Shown piece by piece: positions 22,968 to 32,545 of a stretch of 64,000 nt of DNA. This DNA is from Coniella vitis (taxonomy: Eukaryota; Ascomycota; Sordariomycetes; Diaporthales; Schizoparmaceae): contig WUJK01000009.1 in NCBI GenBank assembly GCA_011317545.1, positions 930,001-994,000 of the forward strand, read 5' to 3'. The notes beneath the pieces are model-generated. The model ran no database searches and had not been told where the DNA came from. It was given only the letters and a program-made list of their open reading frames with translations. Both the position numbers and the translations under genes were made by a program. Positions within the stretch are counted from its first letter, which is position 1; every line of letters starts with the position of its first letter.

Positions 22968-24229
22968 TTTCTTTTGGATGGTTATGTGGATTGTCGGCAC
23001 CGCGATGATGGTGACTGAAGACCTTGGTGACAGGTGGTTTGATGGTTTTAAATTAGTCAAGACAAGCAAGAAGCTGGGTTAGTAGAAGGTCGAGTTTGTA
23101 ACGATATATCTTGTGAGCCGATCAGGCGGCAGGTTCCAGGGCCGTGCCTCAGTCAACCTTCCCGTCTATCACGCACTGTACATGACAGCCCTTGGTAATT
23201 TGTAATACTATGGACTATGGTAATATGTAGAGTAGATTGTTGATTACAAAGCAGTAACATCATGGTCCCGCAAGATCCACCCCTAGGTTGAGTATATAAC
23301 TGAATGATGGCGCGAAATAGTTGGTATACAGATGCGCATCATCAGTTGAGCTAGCCAAAAAGAGGGGAGATGTAAACGGCCGTATTTTGCCTGACGTGAT
23401 ATAACGAAATATAGATAAGGTCGCTGATTTGAATGCGTTGCTGGCGATAATGCTCAAACTTTTGAGTTCACGACAGAACGCCTCTGCGGGATCTGGTGAG
23501 ATATCTTACTATGGCCAGAATGAGCATTTGACTCGCTCAGCAATTGAGCCCTAAACCTGGAATCCAAACAATGTTTATATCAACTGCATACTATGCAAGT
23601 GTCAATTCAACCTGAGACTCGCTATATTGTTGCTAAAAAGGACCTCCAGGTCTCGTCGATCCTGTTCTGCTTGGACTACAAAATATAAGTGAACAACACG
23701 AATGTGCTATGCAACCTCGGTAAGTATGCATACGGACTTTGGGGGGCCATCATCATCTCGAGGACTAATTTGAGAAGAGACCGCGAAGCACTACGAGACT
23801 ATGATTGTGGGGATTTCTCCTTCTTTCCTTTTTCCTTTTTTTTTTTCTCCCCTCATCATTTTCATGGCGTACATCAACAAGCAATATGAATGAGATTTTG
23901 CTTCCTCTGTCGCCGTGTAGTCGGGTAGCGTAATAGAGTTTCTAACTCTACTCAGGCTACATTTCTTAGGACATAGTTGACTGATATCATTCTTTCCTCA
24001 TGCCGCAAACCTCATTGGCTCAACCTGCAAGAAAAGCACACCGTCTAGAACACACCATTCTATTTCGCCTTTTGTTCGATCATTGAAAACTAACTCCCGG
24101 GACATCATTTTCCACACCACAAACTCCCTCGCAAAAATGAAAAGGACCCCAAAAGGACAAATTGATGTACATGTATAGAACCTCTCAGTCCAGCCTCACG
24201 ACCCCAGATACTGCATCATCCACAGCGTT
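22968..24229. other. AT-rich intergenic region
   Basis: About 1.3 kb, visibly AT-rich, with a T-rich tract near 23830-23850. No coding or RNA gene recognised. Confidence 0.55.
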
Positions 24230-25116
24230 CTAGGTAGCCAGCTGCTTCTGGCCCGACGGGTACTCAATATTATACACGGGAGCCGAAGTCAAGGCTGGTT
24301 GGGCGCCGAGCTGGTGCGGACACGTCGGCTGGTTGGCGCCCGAGGCGAGGGTGCATGTTTCGTCGTAGCCATACGTGCAGGTTGGATTGGCAATATTGTA
24401 GAGCGCGTGGTTGTCGGCGACCCAGGACCCTGCGGCGCACGACGAAATGAAGTTCATGCTGTTGGCGGCTGAAAAGGCGAGCTTGCCGCCAGAGTCGCCG
24501 GTCAAGAGGGAGCTGCATTGTGAATTGTCGACGTATTCGTCTATGTAGGATTTGCATGGTTAGTCTTTTCTTTTTCTTCTTTTCCCTCTTCTTTTACTTT
24601 TACTTTTTCTTTTTCTCTCGTCTTTTTTCTGTATCATCGTTGAAAGCACTCCGCGAACGATTGATGATTTTCTTTTTTTACTTTCTTGGAATAGGAGGAA
24701 ACTAGTAGAGAAAACGAAGAGACGACAAGCGAGAACAATGAACTTGTACACATACACTGCATGGACACGCCTCCGCCCTGGCAGGTTCCATCCGTCGCCG
24801 GTACGCCACAGTTCAACTCGCTCCAGGCATCGTACGAGATATCGTAGGCGCCTCCCGACTGGTCAATGTGCAGGAGATTGAGGGTTTTGCCGTTCTTGCC
24901 CGTCACCTTGAGGCAGATGGAGTTGCAGTCGGGGGCCGAGGGCCAGTAGGCAACACGGTCGACGTTGATTTTGCAGCCGAGCACGCCAATCGACGACGAG
25001 TAGGCGTCGTGGGGGGTCATGGACACGGTTCCTGAGGTGGATCGACGAGCAGGAATGGCGGTCGCTTGGGTGGCGGCGGCTGTAAAAGCCAGGATAGCTG
25101 CGAGGGTTGACAACAT
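24230..25116 (-). CDS. Small secreted fungal protein, possibly double-psi beta-barrel
   Basis: Exons (minus) 25116-24756 and 24540-24230 encode 223 aa; the 215-bp intron (donor GTATGT, acceptor ATAG) joins in a Tyr codon (MQYEYVDN). Signal peptide MLSTLAAILAFTAAATQATA, then a dibasic ARRS. The mature chain has SIGVLGCKINVDRVAYWPS, DCNSICLKVT, LLHIDQSGGAYDISYDAW and later SWVADNHALYNI and CTYGYDETC. It contains many cysteines, consistent with disulphides outside the cell. Comparable secreted fungal proteins resemble RlpA/barwin-type barrels; I offer this only as a tentative fold. No enzyme motif identified. The role could be at the cell wall or in interaction with a host or substrate (inference). 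Confidence 0.8.
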
Positions 25117-26930
25117 GGTGGCGGTGCAACAAGGTATTGGACTGCAGTTGATTGGTGACAGAAAGCAACAGGCTGTTCTTGGGAAGGGAGCCTGTGCTAT
25201 GCTGGAGGTGCAAGTCTTGTGTGCTTGATACGAGCAGGATATCAACTCGCTTTATGGAGAGACCTGATGGATCTAGAACGACAGGGGAAACCAGAAAGAT
25301 CGCTTTTACCTTGAGCAGTGAATCACTTCTTCCAAAGGGCGAGTAGCAAAGGGTGAGTAACTGTCACAAAGGTGGTTAAGAGGCCATGATAATTATGGAA
25401 AGGCGAGGAATGTAGTCACCTGTCCCTATTATATCTATTCATTGCCCATTCTTCTAACGCAACGTACTGTCTGTTACTACTGAAAGCACCTGGAACCAGG
25501 CCATTTGGCCACGGACACACAAGGACTGGCCATATTGTGAATAGCGGCGGCCACAATCTGGCACAGAAATGAACTTCTCACCAGGTCCTCAGTTGGGTCA
25601 ACCTGCAAAGCACTGAAACGGTCTGGGCAGGGCCTACAAGGGCTTATACAGCCTTGAAAGCACGCTTGCTTGACTAATAAGCTTGTCAAATCAGGTAGGA
25701 TTCTTACCATGCAGATATCGGATCCGATTAGCCTCAAGTCTGACAGCGACCGTGTGGCCTAGATGGAATATGTCAGATTGACAAGGCTCGAAAAGGGAGC
25801 CCGAGAAGCCGGCCAGCTTGTTTCATGAAAAGGGCAAAGGCCAAACCGTTGGGCCTCAACTGAGCTCATGTTGGCATCTGACAAGAGGCAGATGGTGCGG
25901 CCACTGGGGACTGCGTAGCGAGAAGAACTGGATTGAAGATTTCTAGCAGTTCAGTAGCTACTCGGGCTGGTCTCTTTAACAGTCAGACGGTCTCTGGCTT
26001 CTTTGCTGACAAGCATGCATCGCCATGCAATTCTGTTGGGCGAATCTGACGGTGCACTCTGATTGATTATGATTTCGAAGGGCATCAATGCCACTCTATT
26101 TATTCTGTGTAAATATCTTGGTTGCATTACTATAGATAGACGGGCTCAAGCCACATTCACATGATTCTTACGATATGTCGCCTTGGAATATCATTTATTG
26201 CATCAAACCACCAGGCCATGGAATGACCCAGACAGCGAGTATCGCCACCTCTAAGGACCGCCTGAAATGCGACTGTAGAACTGTTCACGACGAACTAGAT
26301 GGCGCGCCATGACCAGCTACTCCTACATAGATCCAAGAGGACTTATATTGTAATTCACTTCCACCAGCTGTGATGCAGCCATCACCCGACGAAGAGACAA
26401 CATAGCAAAAGCGGCACCCGCTGGCCATCGAGATTGATCTCGGAATCTTTCACAAGTAGGGAGGGGAGAGCAACAGGGAGAAATCAAAGAGGAACAATAA
26501 TAGTAATAATAATCATAATAAAAACGGAGGAAAAGAAATGTTTGAGTTGTGCAGAAGGGGTTTGGCTTGTGCCGCTGCTTGTCAATGTCATCGGTGCGAG
26601 CATTGCTACGTCATCTCTCGATTCTAGGGACTGCTGCAAAGGGCAACGACGACGTATGAGTTCCACCGACATCATTGCAATGAGCAAGCTGCACTGTCAA
26701 AACACCCGCGTGTCTGGATTTCGAATTGTCTAGAACTCGATCCTTTCCACCCACCTATTTGAACCCTCGCCGGGCTCATCCCAGAGATCAAATACCTTTT
26801 CTCCTTCACCCAACTTCACACTTCAAAGTTCCACCCACCGCCACCACACCAGAACGAGAAACCCCCTCCTCCCCCATATCTCTCCCACTCTTTCCCCCAA
26901 AGAAACCAAAGAGAAAAAAGCAAGGAGAAA
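25117..26930. other. Divergent intergenic region without recognisable gene
   Basis: About 1.8 kb between divergently transcribed genes. There is an imperfect AT-rich ATAATAATAAT run near 26500. The last 200 bp are C-rich and form a typical fungal leader before the SDR start. No gene seen. Confidence 0.55.
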
Positions 26931-27830
26931 ATGGCTGCAACTCCCCATTTTGACGTCAACAAGCTCTTCTCCGTCAAGGACTGGGTGTGCGTCGTCACTG
27001 GCGGCGGCTCTGGCATCGGCCTCATGGCAACGCAGGCCCTCGCCGCCAACGGCGCAAAGGTCTACATCACTGGCCGCCGGGTTGAGGCCCTCGAGACCGC
27101 CGCCAAGCACCACAACCCCGAGTTCTCCTCGGGCGGCTCCATCATCCCCCTGGGGCCCTGCGACGTCCGGAAAAAGGCGGATCTCGACAAGATTGTCACG
27201 GAGCTGCAAGAGAAGCACGGCGAGAAGTACATCAATCTGCTCATTTGCAACGCCGGTATTGCAGGCCCCAAGGCCGAGCCCGACGAGGAGGATGCCAACG
27301 ACCTCAAGAAGAAGCTGTGGGAGAAGGAGAGTGTCGAGGACTGGCAGCAAACTTTCGAGACGGACGTCACCAGCGTCTACTTCACCACCGTGGCCTTCTT
27401 GCCACTGCTGCAGGCAAGCATGGAGCCCGAGGGTCCGCTGGAGCGCTTCATGCCTAGCGTCATCACCATCTCCAGCATGTCGGGCTTGATGAGGCACGCT
27501 CAGGGCCATTTCGCCTACAACGCCGCCAAGGGCGCAACCGTCCACCTTTCCAAGCTGATGAGCGCCGAGTTCCTGCAGACGGGCATCCGCGTCAACTCGA
27601 TTGCACCAGGCTACTTTCCATCCGAGATGACGGCCAAGAGCTCGGACGAGAAGCAAAAGAGCCACCTGCCGCGCGAGAAGATTGAGGAGAAGGGCCACGT
27701 GCCGGCTATGAGAGGCGGCCGGGATGAGGAAATGGGCATGTTGGTTCTGTTCCTGGCAAAGAACAGCTATGTCAACGGCGAGATTGTCGCGATTGATGGC
27801 GGTGTTCTCAATGTCGTGTCGGGCCGTTAG
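26931..27830 (+). CDS. Classical short-chain dehydrogenase/reductase
   Basis: Intronless, 299 aa. Rossmann cofactor motif TGGGSGIG (23-30), NAG motif (CNAGIAG, about 106-112), the active-site serine region ITISSMSG and YNAAK (Tyr196, Lys200) place it firmly in the classical SDR family. RR at 49-50 after beta-strand 2 favours NADP(H). The C-terminus NGEIVAIDGGVLNV is typical of 3-oxoacyl reductase-like members, similar in style to fungal RhlG-like annotations. The substrate cannot be told. It is cytosolic by absence of signals. An insertion at about 113-135 (PKAEPDEEDANDLKKKLWEK) lengthens the region before the active site. Confidence 0.93.
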   Translation: MAATPHFDVNKLFSVKDWVCVVTGGGSGIGLMATQALAANGAKVYITGRRVEALETAAKHHNPEFSSGGSIIPLGPCDVRKKADLDKIVTELQEKHGEKYINLLICNAGIAGPKAEPDEEDANDLKKKLWEKESVEDWQQTFETDVTSVYFTTVAFLPLLQASMEPEGPLERFMPSVITISSMSGLMRHAQGHFAYNAAKGATVHLSKLMSAEFLQTGIRVNSIAPGYFPSEMTAKSSDEKQKSHLPREKIEEKGHVPAMRGGRDEEMGMLVLFLAKNSYVNGEIVAIDGGVLNVVSGR

Positions 27831-28136
27831 GATCTTGCGTAAGAGGAGCGGCCAAGGAGTATTTTCCTGGTGTTAGGCACAGAATGGGTTATGGCGTTCA
27901 AGGAGGATACAGGCGTTCTAATTGGTTGTTGCGAATGACTCTTTGAAAACAGGACTGATCGACTGTTGTAACGTACAAGGCAAAGGCTGTCACTTAATTT
28001 GATGGCAACAATTTCCTTTTTACGGTGAAGAATGTCTCAAACGACTAAAAACTAATGCTGCCTTTCTGAAGTTGCTTGGTATTGCCTTTGCTTGCTCAGA
28101 GATCTGATACTGGTATCGCAATTGATCCTGCCTGCA
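27831..28136. other. Short convergent intergenic region
   Basis: 3' ends of the SDR and protease genes face each other; nothing else seen. Confidence 0.6.
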
Positions 28137-29725
28137 TCAAGGTGTGACAGACTGGAGAGACGCAAAGCCCACCTTAAGGTTTGTTCCATCCCATGCGGTA
28201 TAGTAATTCTTCAATAGCGGCGAGCCGAGCTCCCACAACCCTATGCCTTCATAAAAGACTCCACCTTGCCAGTTGTTGACCACTGCCTGACAGATACCAT
28301 CCAAGCCTGGGTACGGCCCCAGGTTAAACACACGGCTTGGTATAGTGGCGTTAAACTGCGCTCGGTTGCCCTCCTCGTCACTCGAACCAAGCACAAAAGT
28401 GATTTCGGCGCCAGCATCCACAATGGCATGCATATCAGCACAGGAGCATCCCCATGTCCCAACAGTATCAAGCTGGTATATCTTGGGCGAGATTTGCGCA
28501 TACAGAGCCGCAGCTGTTGCGGCGTCGGGCGCCATGATGGACGAAGTGCCCGAGTCCAGGACCTGCGCCAGGCTCGGTGGATAGGGTGTTTTTGGAGGCG
28601 AGTCGCTGCTGCTGCTGCTACTTCCGCTGTTGTTGCTGACTTGGGATATCATCGTTGGCACCATCAGTCTCTCCCCGTTGACGAAGATTGCTGGGATATC
28701 CGTTGTCCACTGGGCATGGCTGATCGCGAGGTCTCTGTCCAGAGAGATCCAGACCATATCGCCGTCACTGCTGCTGCTGCTGCTGCTGCCGCCGCCGCTG
28801 CTATCCTTGAATTTGGACTTGTCGACGCCGCCGAGGGTCATTTGGGCGCCGGTTCTTTGTCCAGCGGGTGTGTAGAGCCCAAAGACCCCACCGCCACTGC
28901 CGCTCGGTGACAGCACACCCGCGTTGGCCAAAGCAAACTGGAACGATTCCGGCTGCGCATTGTACAATCCCAGCCCCAGCACGCCGTCGATGCCAGGCTG
29001 TGTCGTCAGCGCGGGGTCTTCCTCGTCGCAGAGGAGGAAGGTGAAGGACGGGGCGGTCTTTGCCTCGCACTCGGATGCGGCGCGCGCGCGTGTTGTTGCG
29101 CCTGTACTACTGGTGCTATGGCCGAGGATGGAAACATCATCCACCGCCCAACGGCAGCGGGCGCCCTGGGGCTCTGCCAGGGGAATTGTGTCGCCGCCTG
29201 TGCTGAAACCTGGGTCTGCCTCGCCGAGCGGAGACCAGGAGAATGTGGATGAAGCAGAAGGGGCGAATTTGTGCTGGGAGGCGGAGCAGGTTGTGCAGTT
29301 GTTTTGCGGGAGGATGAGGGCGTGGGAGCCCGTGTCAATGAGGACGGAACTATAATCAGGGGTGAGTAGGGAATGATGTTGAGCAGCAATGCCTCGTGAA
29401 GAGAAGACCGAAATCTTTTGTTTCTTTGAAGAGCGAGGTAAAAGGCAGTTGATATAATGGCGCAAAAAAAAAAAAGGAAAACCAGGGTGCTTTCTTACAA
29501 ATTCTGCGGAGGCGTGCCGACTGTAATAGTTGCGTACCATTGTAAATCGGTATGGTCGTTCTTGATCCAGTCTGTAAGGGGTACGTTGAAGATTGTTGTG
29601 CTCTGGGAGGTTTGGGGATTGCGTGGGATGGTTTCGTGAGATGCTGGATGAGAGAGAGGTGTTGCTTGGGCTTTTTGCCACAGGAGGCATGCCGAGAAGA
29701 TGGCCACTGGGACGTTGAGCTTCAT
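28137..29725 (-). CDS. Secreted pepsin-like aspartic protease (A1 family)
   Basis: Exons (minus) 29725-29499 and 29349-28137 encode 479 aa; the 149-bp intron joins in the Phe of FSVLIDTGS. Signal peptide MKLNVPVAIFSACLLWQKAQA, a propeptide, then YATITVGTPPQN and the two catalytic motifs DTGS (Asp81) and DSGTS (about Asp341). Also seen are GIDGVLGLGL and GGVDKSKF, standard in A1 proteases. Two poly-Ser loops (GGGSSSSSSSDGD and SGSSSSSSDS) from near-perfect trinucleotide repeats interrupt the fold before the second Asp. NCT and NAT sequons fit secretion. There is no C-terminal GPI-type hydrophobic tail, so it is released, not a yapsin. It probably digests extracellular protein. Confidence 0.92.
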
Positions 29726-30762
29726 CTTCACTGCTGGAGATTCTCTGAGCTGAGGATGGTGAGATGAAGGAGAGCAGTTCCGGCAAGATGAAGAAGTTAT
29801 AATCAAAGGATTCACCGGAAAAGAGTTGACAAGCCCAAGTTCAGGGACCGAGTTCCGTTGGCACACGTGTAACAAGAGACGAATACGACTGGTGGTTCAG
29901 CATTTGCATATGTGTACTACGAGAACTATTTGTATCGTAATGGTGACTACTTTTCGTGTCGTTGTATATATTTATATATGCTTCATTCTTCTTGCTATTA
30001 TGAGATATATCGCTTCTCACAGTCACTTGCGACTTCTCTGAAATTCCAGAACAATACTCTTGGCCTTGAGGCTGAAGCCATTGTATGCACCAGCATAACA
30101 AAGATCATGCCAAATATTACGAGCATCAACGTGAGCCTCTAGGGGCTTGTTTTGACTGAGGTTCCCCAGCGGGCGTGGGCACAATATCAAGAGCACAATC
30201 ACAAGCGCGACGGATTCTCTTCATTCCGGTGAGAGATCAGATCCACAACAACTACATGATGTGGTCCCTACAATGAGCAGCTTGATAGTTCTTGACTAAG
30301 AATCAAATGAATATGATATCATACAGATGCTATTTATATTCGAAAAAAGACCAATAGGCTAGTGAATACGGCTATAGTCGTCCAGAATCCAGAATCCAGA
30401 TGATGGTCAAGACCAAGAACACCTAATAAACCAGAGCCGATAATTGTCATGATTAGAGGTGATGTGCGCTCTGAGTGATGATACTGCAACAGATAGTCCT
30501 AAAGAGAGGATCGCACTCCTCTGAAACGAATAATAGAAATGAATTGAGTTGTTGATGGACTGGAGGAAGCAAGATGCTCAAAGCCCCTTGACACTTCTAG
30601 GGTTAGGGTAAGGGTTATACACCCTCTCACTCTCCATATGGCCTGATCTGGAAATCGTTTTCACTTCAGTCCAAACCAACAACACCAGTCTTGTGGCCTT
30701 CAATTCTCCCGGTAATATCCTAAAAAAAAAAACACAATCCAGGGCCGTTTCAAACCAAAAAA
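29726..30762. other. Divergent intergenic region, protease / AlkB-like genes
   Basis: About 1 kb. AT-rich in the middle. A telobox array lies at 30598-30617, about 150 bp before the AlkB-like start. No gene seen. Confidence 0.6.
30598..30617 (+). promoter_or_regulatory. Telobox-like motif (TAGGGTTAGGG)
   Basis: TAGGGTTAGGGTAAGGGTTA holds two exact and one variant telomere-type repeat, about 150-165 bp before the AlkB-like start. In fungi such motifs are bound by Tbf1/Taz-type Myb factors in promoters. Confidence 0.45.
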
Positions 30763-31492
30763 ATGGAAGAACTTCCCATAGAACCTCACGGTATCCTCTG
30801 GCAATCCGACTTCATTACCCCCGAGCACGAATGCCGCCTCATCCAGATTTTCCGCACCAAACTCACCTGGCCCGATGTGCGCCCCGGCGGCCGCATCTCG
30901 CTCCACTACGGCTACACGTTTGACTACAAGACCTTTGGCTTCGACCCAGATATCCCCTTCAAAGCATTTCCAGACTGGCTCCAGCCGCTCATCCCCACAT
31001 ACGAGGGCCGGCCCCCCGAGCAGGTCTGCCTCCAGTACTACCCGCCGGGCGCAGGCATCCCCCCGCACGTCGACACACACTCGACCTACGACCAGCTGTA
31101 CTCGCTGTCCCTTGGCGGGCCCGTCATGATGCAGTTCCGCAACGGCGACGAGCGCAGGGAGGTCGACTTGGCGCCCCGCAGCCTGATGAAGATGTCTGGC
31201 GACGCGCGGCTGCACTGGACGCACGGGATCAAGAAGCGCAAGACGGACACGCTGCCCGATGGGGCTGTCAGGCTGCGCGCGGATCGCTGGAGTCTTACGT
31301 ATCGCTGGCTGCGTGAAGGCGGGGAGTGCGAGTGTGGGAACGGCAAGCTGTGCGATACGGCGCAAAGGAGGAGTGGGGTTGAGCGCGAGTATCGGTGGAA
31401 GACGTATGATGCTGATAACGTTGGCGTGCTGCCGTTGCCTGCGGGTGCTGATGCCAATGGGGGTACTAATGGCGATGGTGTTGACGGTCAGA

Positions 31493-31523
<31 letters not shown>

Positions 31524-31530
31524 AACTTGA
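30763..31530 (+). CDS. AlkB-family Fe(II)/2-oxoglutarate dioxygenase (ALKBH8-like domain)
   Basis: Intronless, 255 aa. Double-stranded beta-helix with the iron triad His102-x-Asp104 (PPHVDTHS) and His154 (HWTHGI), and the 2-oxoglutarate-binding RxSxTxR (Arg175 to Arg181, RWSLTYR). QYYPPGAGIPPHVD and YSLSLGGPVMMQF most resemble the oxygenase part of ALKBH8 rather than bacterial AlkB. There is no RRM or methyltransferase domain, so it is a stand-alone oxygenase. A Cys cluster (C189, C191, C197) follows and could bind metal (inference). The C-terminus ends in about 11 alanines from a GCT repeat. Likely substrates are alkylated nucleic acid or modified tRNA. Confidence 0.92.
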
Positions 31531-32545
31531 AGTACTTCCCTGCAAACCGAGAACTCAGATCACCAAAGGACAAAAGTTCTGCATACGGTGCAGGGGCGAT
31601 GATGCGGAAGCGGAGGGCAGGTCATAAGCAAAGGCATCCGTCGACCGAGAGGCAGACTACCACCAAGGCCTCCGAAACAAATGACTGTTATGGGGATTGA
31701 ATATGTCTTCATACCCAATACTGGTTCGGTAGCACGACGACGACGGAAGGATGGATGGATATGCAATTGCAATCGTTCACTCCCTGCAGAAACTGCACGG
31801 TAAGCCTGTGCGCCGGGCCTGCTGTACCAAGCTCTGGGATGGGCGCTTCAAAGCTCCTCAGCACTCTTGGACAGCAACATCGACTGTGGCTTGCAATCCA
31901 AAAGCAGGCTCCACAATGCTCACTAAAATCCCCGAGGAAACGAAGGGTCGAGCAAAGACACTGGTGGATCAATTGCTAAATGATTCTGCAAGCCCTGCCA
32001 ATCGGGATTCGAAGCTCGAACACATTACGCCCTGACCGAGCAATGCTAGAACGGGGAGAAGAAGCCTCATCTCCAGTATACTCTGGATGGAGCGGAGGCA
32101 TGCTGTTACATCCTCTGGATACAAGCAGGATCAGACAGACTCCAGGTCCTGTTTGGTGACGAGATTCATAGCAAAGCCCTCACCAACAAGTGACACCGCC
32201 CACCAATTGGGTTGGGGTAAGGGGGAGGTTCTACTCAGACCGAAGGTCACGCAAGACCCAAGATGATAGTACCATGGACGGACTTCCTCCAAAACATGAC
32301 GCTGTGGGCCGGGAAATTGAACGGGCTTGCACTTACTGACACCTGCTTCTAACATTGAGACTTTGTTTCCCGCGGCTTACGAAATCTCGTGCTTGTTGGT
32401 GAATTAAGTATCCTATCATACGCATATCATTCATTTTCATTTAATCAACCATGTATTCTTACACATCCAAGCCATCAAGTGGAACTCACCACGCCACGAT
32501 CAACAGCAGCAGCACCGCCCTGCCCAAGAAATAATAAGGTAACCA
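31531..32545. other. Convergent intergenic region
   Basis: About 1 kb between the 3' ends of the AlkB-like and ATRIP genes. No ORF with family features, no RNA gene seen. Confidence 0.55.

Noticed and set aside
10587..25116. A biosynthetic gene cluster (regulator, sulfotransferase-like, MDR reductase)
   Set aside because: No PKS, NRPS, terpene cyclase, P450 or other core enzyme, and the genes are 2-3 kb apart with unrelated roles.
26823..27698. 291-codon minus-strand frame
   Set aside because: Antisense shadow of the SDR gene, which has all its catalytic motifs on the plus strand.
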